64,000 nucleotides of DNA from RPRB01 sp035519675 (GTDB taxonomy: Bacteria; Myxococcota; Myxococcia; Myxococcales; Myxococcaceae), in NCBI GenBank assembly GCA_035519675.1, contig DATIWB010000041.1, forward strand, positions 1 through 64,000. The letters are read 5' to 3'. A program made the translations under genes and the position numbers. Shown here piece after piece: positions 21,501-29,580 of this stretch; the stretch's first letter is position 1; the number at the start of each line of letters is the position of its first letter. The notes beneath the pieces are model-generated. The model was not told the origin of the DNA. It was given only the letters and a program-made list of their open reading frames with translations, and ran no database searches.

Positions 21501-21791
21501 CCCTTCCGCGCCGCCCTGGCCCGGCTGGTTCCGGAGGTGCTCCGCCGGAATGATCCGGACCCGGTCCGGGATTACCTGGAGGGGGCAGAGCTGACCGGGG
21601 TCCGCTGTGCGCTGTTCACCGCCGGGGACCTCGAGGCGGTGAAGAAGCTCGTCCAGGGTGAAACCGGGTCCAGCTACCGGGTCGCCGGCAAGGTGAAGAT
21701 CCGCGAGCTGATGACCTTCGCAGTGTCGGAGGATCTCGCCGCGCTGCGACTCGCGGTGGGCACCAATGTCGAGGTGCCGGCGCGGAAGTAG
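12507..21791 (+). CDS. gltI: giant tetratricopeptide-repeat protein, GltI/AgmK-like
   Basis: 3094 residues, almost entirely ~34-residue helical pairs with the TPR pattern (A-L-x-x-L-Y, A-x-x-A-x-x-x-L-x-x-x-P), such as EALGALERLYTKLDRPADLL and AIDAYKEALALRRGADGLEA. A unit resembling ETGS-x-EELA-x-x-YE recurs near residues 431, 731 and 1848, hinting at larger ancestral repeats. Residues ~2810-3094 are a distinct, non-TPR domain (LNDRLWAQHLLHPKVRTPF to the end). There is no signal peptide or membrane helix. The start is TTG at 12507 with GGGAGG ~10 bp upstream; no better start is seen. M. xanthus GltI (AgmK) is a TPR protein of similar enormous size, and GltJ follows there as here. The symbol rests on that shared order, size and repeat type. 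Confidence 0.8.
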   Translation: MGTGADSVKAYSAVLHKKPNDAEALAALEALLKDESVRAEAARALIPAYEAVKEHRKLVAALDLVAEMTQDQLERVLALQQAAHVHLHHLRQPELAFAALSRALRLSPADPNLRTAARRAAEDADAMDGFANVLKELVGRVDLDSPARVALHRELADVQEKKLDDRRGAIAQLESVLVIEPGNVDALRALQRLLRATDDWRRLVSVLDTLAGLVPDPAERLALWREMALLREGKLDDREGAAGAWRRVSEADPLNREAVSALDRLYTVLGKFESLAFALELRRAQEGQSPQGREATFRLAQLRREKLQDFGGALQLLGQVLSEDPGHTPTLDLLEAWARSHDPDSRSALETLDPVLARSGQHPRRVAIREARMADALTDEKIRLTQEVRSIQERDMGQPQRAFVSAGQAFAQNVDRPGAKADLERLARITGSYEELASVYEKVAAETRGPDPDKVSWLRRAAELREHLAQSEESIKDWQALLVEAPQDRQALDALGKLFEQTKNAKQLSDVTLRKAQLASDPHERRALLLKAGEALEAASDDARAIDAYKEALALRRGADGLEALDRLYARGKRFEEQADVLAQLAASTTGEVQKAKLLARAELLERERELPAAVEGYARLLAVAQTDSNAVAGLERLMELADVRPDAARLLEPVYRSLNDVRHLVDVLEIRLASASPQDRLPLLEEISNLRETLGQKDLAFAARVRAFGEMPESPEAREQLERLAAETGSFEELASAYQDQLERGVTNATSTELWRRLAVLWSERLDRLDLAIRAYEELARREPRNMAVLEALARIHTRSGDARELASVMKRMVMAEPSPPKQIDLLFRLGTLAEETLSDKQLAAQCYGEVLARKPDDEDAIKFLGKVLTESERWPELASLIVKEIELADSTGRHEEMYDLMVRLGRLRLARLRDPRGGLDIFEDVLRRKQGHAGAIGALEEMARSDSPLRGEAAEALEPIFTSGGDHLRLVQMLESRASTEPVAEERAALLRKVAKLYAGPMQNADLAFVSASRALRELPDEEASLTLTVTLSERATHGGEELASLLEEILPRASEDAAQVAILRALGRAQEKLGHRPEAVDAWRRVLEVVPSDGEAMGCLVRLYQAAGRAPELLEIYKRQLAISEEPAVRAALLFQIAGLQDAALHDTVGAMATLRRLLELKPDEAQALERLDALCEKQERWPELADVIGRRLALPGGDLDLDLRTRLAVVRETRLLDKYGALELYGEVLAAQPKHAGALAQLEAWAQREPQNKPLVEVLLAAYRTTGEQAKLAGLLEARVGASADPFERKRLLVELAGLHEQAHDPAGLFGALSRAFEEDPNDPALRARLGKAADGARTHEALARLYEEELPRIAETRDAAAVLLELGGLYEQHLANPARAIEVLERARELDAATSLPALTALARLYGQAGRSDRLVESLDELEKLTPDGNERVQILFRLGQVAQDELEDEARAADAFERLLAIDKTHLPAARLLESIYERSGTPDRLFNVLRIQRDLTSGPERERILAKMVKVSAEGLADLEASIELYSELFQKNPKSDQAFGALEQALEKAGRWEDLRVLLAGKIPQVAEPRELVRLNEKLGVVLYRRLGRAEEAIAPLRTALERDARNRNALETLRDIDEQLGRREELVAVLRRLIPLQEAPEGVKGLRIRLAEVLGEMGRREEALDAARRSLEIEPHAVPDLERVGKLFLGLRAFGDAVRTLELKAEVWQQLEEKDGVIAALCEIAELWIGQANKPELAAPILERVLEFDPANRSAYERVLSLRSEAGDWRAYAQAVDRYLPNLVTDEDKIKALRELGRIREQKLGQKDGAFLALCRALQLDASDDSLREDVERLAQETGSYEELAAVYEQVADELPKGPLAERLYLVLARVQDKNLDDPGEAEAALRKILEFDPTNASALDAMAQMFGRRGRDRELIVSLEQKIEAAPSLEARKTILREVSRIHLERLKDPEEAANALIRALELEPDVETLGVLAGLYRDQHMWGDLAATLVRTRDLLPTSEERAQLQNSVALVQEKEIGDEEAAIEAYREALALDPRNAEALGALERLYTKLDRPADLLAIYERQLELTEDYREKVKILFHSAAIWEDRYQNASNADACIDGVLALDPTNLQAIKALERLRRVEGRWEDLVGVLERHIHLATDAEEQADLMVEAGEVLRAHLHQTDKAADAFQAALGVFPGHTPALHALGTLYERSGNWPFALEMLHQEAEALGRDPRAVEVLHRMGKINEDMLQDLSSAKACYSEALRIDPEYLPSLQALRGIYELEQDWESYEQTLVAEAQATSEASAKALAYLAVGRYHSERREDADSAMQWYEEAIKLDPEQAEAALPLSDLYIARERWEPAEKMLEVVIRNLKGRLATEQDEAVEKDLCRQVYRMGYVQEKLGRRDRALAAYEEAYQLDSTYLPALEGYANLLVQSGRHDQALKVFQTILIHHREDLTDLEIVELYWQIGEVHIALKQHDRAQNHFEKALAIDPGHEPSLRSLIQLADGAGRWDRSAEYRQALVNVLEGDPKAEAALELGQIARDRLKDLHTAIDAYAQALRIRPQSLEVMDALYVLYRETRQPGKAAEVLETMLGQPELQADAQRAKRVWFALGESLRDELRDTDRAVEAFNAALDLDPLFIEAFSSIEAMLGAAKEWKQLEENYARMIQRLPKTDETESARMALWRTLGDLYLQVLKQPESALMAYKVSAAGLPEDAAVQETYADLLLQTSGNEEPAVQALRRALAHTQNPKKVASQLAELAARRKDYDGAWLAAQVVSGLLGDPGPAEKEIISKLGPYAKKRETPRATLNDRLWAQHLLHPKVRTPFAELMGLLFQGAGQLWAVPLAQAQLIPKKHRIDVATAQEYQIHHYRAVARLLGLEAVELFSPFLVATRDKLAKRSMEPAPDPLLGVEIIHSQPVCLKVGGKFFGDPQAKDTHAQLGRTLALLRPELVFASRFAPERLAAVFQGAVLLAGFQMRWTAPAPAIEAERGALESVMTEPFRAALARLVPEVLRRNDPDPVRDYLEGAELTGVRCALFTAGDLEAVKKLVQGETGSSYRVAGKVKIRELMTFAVSEDLAALRLAVGTNVEVPARK

Positions 21792-21817
21792 ATCTCCTTT
21801 GCCCCCGCGGGCGTTCC

Positions 21818-21847
21818 TTGACCCGGCCGGGGGGCGACCTCTACGCT
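21818..21847 (+). promoter_or_regulatory. candidate sigma-70 promoter before gltJ
   Basis: TTGACC (21818-21823) and TACGCT (21842-21847) are separated by 18 bp and end 28 bp before the ATG at 21876. They match a housekeeping-type -35/-10 pair moderately well and lie in the 84-bp gap after the giant TPR gene. If real, gltJ has its own promoter in addition to readthrough. Confidence 0.4.
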
Positions 21848-21875
21848 CTTTGGCTGGGCAAACCCCCAGAGTTCC

Positions 21876-23651
21876 ATGCGCTTCGTCTGCGACAGCTGCC
21901 GGGCCCAGTACATGATCTCCGACGACAAGGTCGGGGCGAACGGGGTCAAGGTCCGGTGCAAGAAATGCGGGAACGTCATCGTCGTCCGCCGCGCGCAGGA
22001 CGCCGAGGCCGAGGCCGCGCTCCGAAGCCTGGAGGAGTCCGCTCCACCACCCCCCGGGCCCGAGGCCCCCACCGGCGAGAACTCGATCTTCAGCGACGTG
22101 GACGACGAGGAGATCGGCGCGGCGTTCGAGAGCGCGCTCGGCGAGCGTCAGGACCAGCTGCCGCCGCCGCAGGAGGACCAGCCGCCGGTCGAGGCCAACC
22201 TGCCACCGGTCAGCGACGGGCCGCCCCGAGCGCATGACTGGTACGTCGCCATCGACGAGAAGCAGACCGGTCCGCTGACCCCCGAGGCGATCAAGGACCA
22301 CTGGGACCAGGGAGAGATCGGCCCCGACAGCCTGACCTGGCGCCAGGGCTTCGAGGACTGGGTGCCGCTCTCCGAGGTGTCGGAGCTGGCGGGGTGGCTC
22401 GCCCCCCGTCCTCAGCGTCCGGTGTTCTCGCCGGCCTCGTCTCCGTCCGGGCCAATGCCGGTGGTCTCGGTGCCCGTCGAGTCGGCGTTCAGCGCCGGCG
22501 GCGTGACGCGCACGGTGCGGGCCGAGGTGCCCACCCCGGTCCCGGACGCCGGCGGGTGGAAGCCCTCCGCGTCGGCCGCCCTGGCCAGCCTGGTGAAGGA
22601 CGAGATCGACGCGCTGAACAAGCCCGACGCGCCGCCGCCTGCGCCGGAGCCTTCACCTGCGCCGCGCGGGCTGCTCGAGGTGCCGCCGCCCACCGGCGAG
22701 GTGCCCGCGGCGAGCATCAACGGGCGGCCCTCGCGGACCGGGTCGCCCACGCCGGTCACCCACGTCGAGCGGCCACCGACCTTCACCCCCGCCTACCCCT
22801 ACGCCACCCGGCCGGTGAAGCCGCAGGGCAACACCGGGGTCCTCATCGGCATCGTGGTGGCCGTGGCGGTGGTGCTCGCCGCGGTGGGAGGCGGCGGCTG
22901 GTACCTGCTGCAGCGTCAGAAGGCCTCCGAGCTCGCGGCCCGGCAGACACCGCCTCCCACCGAGCCTCCGAGGACCGCCACCGCTCCTCCGGAGCCGGCG
23001 AAGGCGGCCCCGGCGCAGCCGCCGGCCACCACGCAGCCCGTCATCGCCACGCCCAGCGTGACCCCGCCGGTGGCGCCGCCGGTGGCGAAGGTCACCCCGG
23101 CCGTGCCCCCCGGCGAGACCGGAGGCACCCGCCGCGGCACCCGCGGCTCGAGGTCGCACGGGGGCGGCAAGGCATCCGGGGGAGGTGAGGACGCGGTGGC
23201 CTCGGCCGAGCCGGCGAAGAGCTCCGGCGGCGGCAAGAGCAAGGCGGACGACCTGTTCGACGAGGTCTTCGGCACCGGCGGTGGCTCGGTGAAGTCCGAC
23301 GAGTCGCGGGGCAAGAAGAACGCCTACATCCCGCCCGCCCCCGGGGCGTCCAGCACCGAGGTGCCCGAGCGTCTGCCCAAGGGCGACATCATGTCGGTGG
23401 TGCTGGCCAACAAGCCCTCCATCGTGCGCTGTGTGAACGAGCAGAAGGCACGGGACGCGAACCTGCACGGGACGCTGGTGATGCACTGGGTCATCCAGAC
23501 CTCGGGCAAGACCGCCTCGGTCAACGCCGTCACCGATCAGTTCAAATCGTCCTACATGGCCACCTGCCTCAGCGGTCTGGTGAAGTCCTGGAACTTTCCC
23601 AAGCACAAGTACCAGCCGGGCGAGCCGGTGGACTTTCCCTTCACCTTCTAG
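21876..23651 (+). CDS. gltJ: motility protein GltJ/AgmX-like: zinc ribbon, GYF domain, TM helix, TonB-like C-terminus
   Basis: 591 residues. Residues 1-35 are an MJ0042-type zinc ribbon with Cys5, Cys8, Cys28 and Cys31. Residues ~120-175 are a GYF_2 domain (WYVAIDEKQTGPLT, GPDSLTWRQGFEDW). A Pro-rich stretch leads to one transmembrane helix (~319-347, GVLIGIVVAVAVVLAAVGGG). A Pro/Ala/Ser-rich periplasmic linker and an AgmX/PglI C-terminal domain (~495-591; IVRCVNEQ, GTLVMHWVIQ, CLSGLVKSWNFP) follow. This exact domain order is that of M. xanthus GltJ, in which the cytoplasmic zinc ribbon and GYF parts contact the MglA switch and the C-terminus faces the outer membrane. The preceding GltI-like gene supports the call. 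Confidence 0.88.
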   Translation: MRFVCDSCRAQYMISDDKVGANGVKVRCKKCGNVIVVRRAQDAEAEAALRSLEESAPPPPGPEAPTGENSIFSDVDDEEIGAAFESALGERQDQLPPPQEDQPPVEANLPPVSDGPPRAHDWYVAIDEKQTGPLTPEAIKDHWDQGEIGPDSLTWRQGFEDWVPLSEVSELAGWLAPRPQRPVFSPASSPSGPMPVVSVPVESAFSAGGVTRTVRAEVPTPVPDAGGWKPSASAALASLVKDEIDALNKPDAPPPAPEPSPAPRGLLEVPPPTGEVPAASINGRPSRTGSPTPVTHVERPPTFTPAYPYATRPVKPQGNTGVLIGIVVAVAVVLAAVGGGGWYLLQRQKASELAARQTPPPTEPPRTATAPPEPAKAAPAQPPATTQPVIATPSVTPPVAPPVAKVTPAVPPGETGGTRRGTRGSRSHGGGKASGGGEDAVASAEPAKSSGGGKSKADDLFDEVFGTGGGSVKSDESRGKKNAYIPPAPGASSTEVPERLPKGDIMSVVLANKPSIVRCVNEQKARDANLHGTLVMHWVIQTSGKTASVNAVTDQFKSSYMATCLSGLVKSWNFPKHKYQPGEPVDFPFTF

Positions 23652-23683
23652 GCGTGTTCAGGTCGCGCGGCCGAAGCTTGCCC

Positions 23684-24799
23684 ATGCGCCTCCCCGTCGA
23701 GCCCAAGCTCCCAGACCTCCCCGTCCGCTCCGTGGCCGAGATGGGCCTCAAGGAGCTGGAGCGGGTGCGCCTCATCCTCCGGGGCGGATCGGTCATCGAC
23801 TGGCGCCGGCTGCACTTCCGGAACCGCGACGAGGTGGACCGCTTCCTGCGGTTGTGTGGGCTGGACCTGACGCACCCCGAGGACGAGGCCTGGGCGCGGC
23901 TGGTGCTGTCGGATGCCGTCGAGTACCTGCGCCGCACGTTCTCCTACCGGGTGGCGGACGCGGTGGCCCGACCGGCCGAGGTGCACGACCTTTTCCTCTA
24001 CGCCTCGGGGGTGAAGGAGCCGCATCGGTTCCGGCGGATCGCCTGCATCGTCCTCAAGTGCATGCACGTGGTGCAGCACATCGAGGGACGTGACCTCCTG
24101 TTCCGCCTGGCGGTGTCCGAGGCGGACCTGTCGCGGATGGCCACCGCGAAGGTGAACGGGGTGCTGGCCGAGGCGCGGGAGAAGGGCCTGCCCATCCTCG
24201 ACTACAGCCCCTCGGTGAAGAGCCGCGAGTCGCTCATCACCAAGCTGCTGGCGAAGAAGGAGAACGTCGCGGCGCAGGTCTACGACCGGACCCGGTTCCG
24301 CATCGTCACCCCGACCCGGGCGGACATCCTCCCGGTCCTCTACTTCCTGACCCAGCGGCTGTTCCCCTTCAACTTCCTGGTGCCGGGACAGACCGAGAAC
24401 ACGCTGCTGCCCTTCAAGTCGCTGCTGCACGAGTTCCCGCACTTCCGGGCGCACGCCCACGAGCTGCACCTCGATCCGGACTTCGAGGACCGCGAGGGCG
24501 GAGGCGGCAACGAGTTCAGCGGCAGCGGTTACCGGGTGCTGAACTTCGTGGTGGACGTGCCGCTGCGCCTCGACGAGTGGCTGCCGCCGCCCGAGCTGGA
24601 CCGCCGGGAGCGCAAGGGGCGGATCGGCTTCACCCTGGTCGAGTTCCAGATGCTCGACGTGCGGACCTCCGAGCTGAACGAGCAGGGCGAGAACGCTCAC
24701 GCACGGTACAAGCAGCGGCAGAAGCTCCGGGTGCTGCGGCGCCTCTCACGGGGGCTGGTCGTGCCCCGCGGCGAGGACCCGCCCGGCGAGGCCGAGTAG
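23684..24799 (+). CDS. TIGR04552-like conserved myxobacterial protein
   Basis: 371 residues from ATG at 23684; a GTG ten codons upstream is possible. No signal peptide is present. The first half is helical (GLKELERVRLILRGGSVIDW, DEVDRFLRLCGLDL). The middle segment DRTRFRIVTPTRADILPVLY resembles the RFRI strand plus helix seen in RelA/SpoT-type nucleotidyltransferases, but I see no convincing full synthetase motif, so activity is not claimed. Overall it resembles the TIGR04552 family of uncharacterised deltaproteobacterial proteins. It lies 32 bp after gltJ on the same strand and may be cotranscribed with it. Confidence 0.6.
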   Translation: MRLPVEPKLPDLPVRSVAEMGLKELERVRLILRGGSVIDWRRLHFRNRDEVDRFLRLCGLDLTHPEDEAWARLVLSDAVEYLRRTFSYRVADAVARPAEVHDLFLYASGVKEPHRFRRIACIVLKCMHVVQHIEGRDLLFRLAVSEADLSRMATAKVNGVLAEAREKGLPILDYSPSVKSRESLITKLLAKKENVAAQVYDRTRFRIVTPTRADILPVLYFLTQRLFPFNFLVPGQTENTLLPFKSLLHEFPHFRAHAHELHLDPDFEDREGGGGNEFSGSGYRVLNFVVDVPLRLDEWLPPPELDRRERKGRIGFTLVEFQMLDVRTSELNEQGENAHARYKQRQKLRVLRRLSRGLVVPRGEDPPGEAE

Positions 24800-24823
24800 C
24801 GGCGCCCTGGTCGACGCCGGGGT

Positions 24824-24839
24824 TGCACGCCGGCGTGCA
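24824..24839. repeat. perfect 16-bp palindrome
   Basis: TGCACGCCGGCGTGCA is its own reverse complement. It lies 24 bp after the stop of the TIGR04552-like gene and about 100 bp before the lipoprotein gene. A near-copy of the half site (CTGCAC) follows at about 24846. It could be an operator for the lipoprotein gene or part of a terminator; no T-run follows. Confidence 0.45.
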
Positions 24840-24936
24840 GCGCCCTGCACAGTGACGGGGGGTGGGTCGTCGCTCTTCCGAGGGGACGAGCACGGCACGC
24901 CCGGTGCTTCAGGGGCGAGCCGAAAGGAGCGCTCCG

Positions 24937-25341
24937 ATGCGTCGCTCGCTCGTGCTCTTGCTGTTGCTCCTCTGTCCTGGCTGCTCGTTCTGGGCGGTGC
25001 GCGGGCCCGCGCCGGACGTGCCCGGGGGAGGCGTGTGCACCACCTCGGCCGCCGTGCCGGTGATCGACGGGGTCTTCGCGGCCGGGCTGGCCGGCCTCGG
25101 CGTCGCGGCACTGGCCGAGGGGAAGCCCGCCTGTTCCTCGGGCTCGTGGGTCTGCCTGGATTACTCGGGCGCTGCGCAGGGGGCGGGCGCGGCGCTGATC
25201 GCGCTGGCGGCGGTGGAGACCGCGGCGGCGGTCTACGGCGGGAGCAAGGTGGCTCGCTGCAGAGAGGCCCACCAGGGAGGGGTGGGCCCGGTCCAGGCGG
25301 CACCCGGCCTAGACCTCCGGTACGCGGCATCGGTCAGGTGA
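24937..25341 (+). CDS. small putative lipoprotein
   Basis: 134 residues from ATG at 24937, eight bases after AAGGAG. The signal sequence MRRSLVLLLLLLCPGC ends in a lipobox-like CPGC with Cys16 as the probable lipidated residue; Cys at -3 is unusual. The mature part has two hydrophobic, Ala/Gly-rich segments (PVIDGVFAAGLAGLGVAAL, GAGAALIALAAVETAAAVYG) and several cysteines (GVCTTS, ACSSGSWVC). No family is recognised. It converges on ffh, with 10 bp between stop codons. Confidence 0.7.
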   Translation: MRRSLVLLLLLLCPGCSFWAVRGPAPDVPGGGVCTTSAAVPVIDGVFAAGLAGLGVAALAEGKPACSSGSWVCLDYSGAAQGAGAALIALAAVETAAAVYGGSKVARCREAHQGGVGPVQAAPGLDLRYAASVR

Positions 25342-25351
25342 GGCCACCGGC

Positions 25352-26983
<1,632 letters not shown>

Positions 26984-27096
26984 GGAGGGAATCGTCTTTA
27001 GCACCGGCCCCCGGCACGTGGGACCCCTGTGCGACCTCCTTGCGTGCCCCCCGTCCGACCAGGTGACATCCGGGGTGGGGACGAAGGGGAGGATGC

Positions 27097-27744
27097 ATGA
27101 CGCGAGGGGTGTTTTTGGCCGCGGTGCTGTTGCTCGGGGTGCCGGCGCGCGCCGAGGAGGGTGGACCCGACGATCCGGGACGGTTCCGGGTCGGAGCAAA
27201 TCTCGGCATCATCAGCATCCCTCGGCTGATCAACGTGGAGGGGTACGCGCGGGTCCACCCCTACATCGGCCTCAGCGGCGGCTGGAGCACCTTCCCCAAG
27301 TTCGCCTCGGACGCGATCTTGAGCTGGGCCGGCGCCAAGAGCGACACCACCGATGCCAACCTCAACAAGTTCGAGGCCTGGGAGGTAGCGCTCCGCATCT
27401 ACCCCATGCGGGGTGTCTTCTTCCTCGGGGTGGGGTTCGGACAACAAGTTCTCGATGGCGACGTGACCGAGCTGCAGACCGGGACGCCCTTCGGAGCGAC
27501 GGCGCTCGCCCGGGTGGAGAGCTGGGTCATCACCCCGCGGCTGGGCTGGCAGTGGGTCTGGAGCAGCGGCTTCGCGATGGGGGTCGACCTGGGGGTGCAG
27601 TTCGTCCTCAGCCACAAGGACACGCTGGTGATTCCCCCGGGGACCCCGCCCGACGTGGAGCAGGACGCTCGCGACATCATCCACTTCGGCGCAACCGTCC
27701 CCCTGCCGGTGCTCAACTTCCGGATCGGCTACCACTTCGGCTGA
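27097..27744 (+). CDS. putative outer-membrane beta-barrel protein
   Basis: 215 residues with a signal peptide (MTRGVFLAAVLLLGVPARA) and an 8-strand-like pattern of alternating hydrophobic residues (FRVGANLGIISI, YIGLSGGWSTF, WEVALRIYPM, VFFLGVGFGQQV, VITPRLGWQWVW, FAMGVDLGVQFVL), ending LNFRIGYHFG. It is similar in size to the barrel at 409-1056 but not obviously the same protein. ATG at 27097 has a GGGGAGGA site. It is divergent from ffh across 113 bp and converges on a lipoprotein gene with 9 bp between stops. Function unknown. Confidence 0.7.
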   Translation: MTRGVFLAAVLLLGVPARAEEGGPDDPGRFRVGANLGIISIPRLINVEGYARVHPYIGLSGGWSTFPKFASDAILSWAGAKSDTTDANLNKFEAWEVALRIYPMRGVFFLGVGFGQQVLDGDVTELQTGTPFGATALARVESWVITPRLGWQWVWSSGFAMGVDLGVQFVLSHKDTLVIPPGTPPDVEQDARDIIHFGATVPLPVLNFRIGYHFG

Positions 27745-27753
27745 GGCAGGCCT

Positions 27754-28335
27754 TCAGGGCGTGGACATCAGCAGCGCCATCAGGATGGCCACGTTGATCG
27801 GCTGCCATTCCAGGATGGTGGAGGGGAACTGGACGTTCACCGAGCTGATGCCCCCCGCGCAGGAGCGAGAGCCGGCGTAGGACTCGCCCGTCCGCCGCAG
27901 GTCGTAGGCGCAGCGTCCGATCGTCCCCTCGATCCGCTCCGCCGAGGCGGTCCAGCTGGTGGGCCGGCCGGCGACCAGCCCGTTCATCTTCAGCTGATCG
28001 GCTTCCTCGGCCACGTCGAGCGTGAGCGGGCCCGGTCCCCAGATGCCTTGGGCCCGGGTGCCGGACACGGTCAGATCCACGACCTGCCCCGAGGCCTTGC
28101 CCCGGATGGTCTTCCCCTCGTCGTAGCGGCCGACGTCGATCTGGGGGCCCTGGGCCCCGTCCTTGGTGATCAGCGCCGTGGTCTGGAAGCCCGAGCCGGT
28201 CATGCTGAAGCGCTGCTCGGGACCGCTCGAGGCGGTCTGGAGCTTGGGCTTCCCAGCCGAGGCGCAGCCCACCGCGAGCAGGATGGACCCGGAGAGCAAT
28301 ACCGCGCGGCGGAGCGGAAAGCAGGCGAACCACAT
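27754..28335 (-). CDS. putative lipoprotein of unknown function
   Basis: 193 residues. The N-terminus has basic residues, a hydrophobic core and a lipobox AVGC (Cys24), so it should be lipid-anchored. The mature part is beta-rich (FSMTGSGFQTTALITKDG, QVVDLTVSGTRAQGIWGPG, WTASAERIEGTIGRCAYDL) and ends with a short hydrophobic C-terminal segment (INVAILMALLM). Myxobacteria carry several such proteins of unknown role; no named family is recognised. It is a single gene, upstream of which lies a 236-bp gap before the tRNA. Confidence 0.65.
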   Translation of the reverse strand: MWFACFPLRRAVLLSGSILLAVGCASAGKPKLQTASSGPEQRFSMTGSGFQTTALITKDGAQGPQIDVGRYDEGKTIRGKASGQVVDLTVSGTRAQGIWGPGPLTLDVAEEADQLKMNGLVAGRPTSWTASAERIEGTIGRCAYDLRRTGESYAGSRSCAGGISSVNVQFPSTILEWQPINVAILMALLMSTP

Positions 28336-28571
28336 TGGGCACCTCGGACGGCGAACTCCCCTCGGCCGAGGACCATAGTCGCGAGGTGGGCGAGTGTCGC
28401 CAAAGGAGTCGGCCGCGCGTCACGTGACCGCCGGTGCCACGCCCGGCTCGACAAGCACTGGCAAACACGGGCCGCACGAGGGCAGGCAGGGGCGAATGCG
28501 ATGCCCCCAGGCCGTCACGAGCTGATGCCCAGGCGCATCGCGGCCGGGTAGTGTCAGGCGCCACCAGAGGC
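28336..28571. other. intergenic region before the tRNA
   Basis: 236 bp separating a minus-strand lipoprotein gene from tRNA-Leu. It should hold promoters for both. I see no coding signal on either strand and no convincing -35/-10 pair. Confidence 0.4.
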
Positions 28572-28658
28572 GCTCGGGTGGCGGAACCGGTAGACGCAGC
28601 GGACTTAAAATCCGCGAGCCCCGCGAGGGCTGTGAGGGTTCGACTCCCTCCCCGAGCA
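28572..28658 (+). tRNA. tRNA-Leu (anticodon UAA)
   Basis: An 87-nt cloverleaf. Acceptor stem GCTCGGG (28572-28578) pairs with CCCGAGC (28651-28657), with A as discriminator. The anticodon stem GCGGA/TCCGC encloses CTTAAAA, reading TAA. A long variable arm (GAGCCCC...GAGGGCT) marks a class II tRNA, and the T arm is GAGGG-TTCGACT-CCCTC. The CCA end is not encoded. It reads UUA codons, which must be very rare at this GC content. Confidence 0.97.
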
Positions 28659-28878
28659 CACCGCCGGGCAGCGCTTGCGCGGGCAACCTTGAGCCGCGGT
28701 CATTGCCACCAGGTGGCCCGGGTCAAGGATTGCCGCGCGGAGTCACGGGCGCGATCCGGACTGCGGGTGGAGCCTTCCGGCGATTCATTGCAGATTCAAT
28801 CAACTCCTCGTTGACATCCACTGGCTTGCGGCTGGAACTTTCCCTTCCGTCCTCCACCCACCGGAACTGGAGCCGCCC

Positions 28879-29580
28879 ATGCGAAAGGCAATCCTGGTCG
28901 CCGTCCTCACCATCGCCACGCTCGCCCGCGCCCAGTACACCGAGGCTGCGGTCGCAAGCGGGGGCACGATCAGCGGGCGCATCACCTACGACGGCAGCCC
29001 GCCCAATCCGGAGAAGGTCACCATCACCCAGGACCCGGGAACGTGTGGCACGTCACGTGAGCTGGACGAGTGGAAGATCTCGCCCACCGGAGGGGTGAAG
29101 GACGTGGTGGTGTACCTCGCGGACATCAAGAGCGGGAAGAAGATGGACCTCCCGGCCAAGCCGGTGCTGGACCAGAAGGGGTGCCACTACGATCCGCACA
29201 CCCAGATCATCGCTCAGAACGCCGATCTCCAGGTCAAGAACAGCGACCCGATTCTCCACAACATCCACTCGTACCAGGAAGGCCGGACGATCCTGAACAT
29301 CGCCGAGCCCAAGCAGGGGATGGTGGTGGAGAAGAAGATGAAGAAGTCCGGTGGCGAGACGCTGAAGTGCGACGTCCACAACTTCATGCGCGGGTCACTC
29401 TTCGTGGCCGAGAACCCGTACGCGGTGGTGACCGACGCCGACGGGAAGTACGAGCTGAAGGAGGTCCCCGCCGGGACGTACCAGATTGGCACCTTCCACG
29501 AGGTCGCTGGGACCAAGATGGGCTCGGTCACCGTCCCGGCCGGGGGGAAGGTGACCTTCGACGCGAAGATCAAGAAGTGA
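28879..29580 (+). CDS. secreted cupredoxin-like protein with carboxypeptidase-regulatory-like fold
   Basis: 233 residues with a signal peptide (MRKAILVAVLTIATLARA). Beta-rich segments (GGTISGRITYDGSPPNPEKV; C-terminal DADGKYELKEVPAGTYQIGTFHEVAG) resemble carboxypeptidase-regulatory or plastocyanin-like domains. His127 and His130 (HNIHSY) and the cluster Cys164, His167, Met170 (CDVHNFM) look like a mononuclear copper site of the blue-copper type. It starts the respiratory gene run and overlaps the next gene by 4 bp. A role in electron transfer to, or copper supply for, the oxidase downstream is plausible. A TTGACA at 28811-28816 could be a -35 box, but no good -10 accompanies it. Confidence 0.7.
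   Translation: MRKAILVAVLTIATLARAQYTEAAVASGGTISGRITYDGSPPNPEKVTITQDPGTCGTSRELDEWKISPTGGVKDVVVYLADIKSGKKMDLPAKPVLDQKGCHYDPHTQIIAQNADLQVKNSDPILHNIHSYQEGRTILNIAEPKQGMVVEKKMKKSGGETLKCDVHNFMRGSLFVAENPYAVVTDADGKYELKEVPAGTYQIGTFHEVAGTKMGSVTVPAGGKVTFDAKIKK

Noticed and set aside
12426..22301. Antisense 3291-residue open frame across the giant TPR gene
   Set aside because: It is an artefact of very high GC with G/C in third positions, which removes stops in the antisense frame. The plus-strand protein has clear TPR repeats; the antisense translation is low-complexity Leu/Gly/Arg/His-rich.
28811..28839. TTGACA as a promoter for the cupredoxin-like gene
   Set aside because: The -35 is perfect but the hexamer 17 bp downstream (GGAACT) is not a -10; kept only as a remark.
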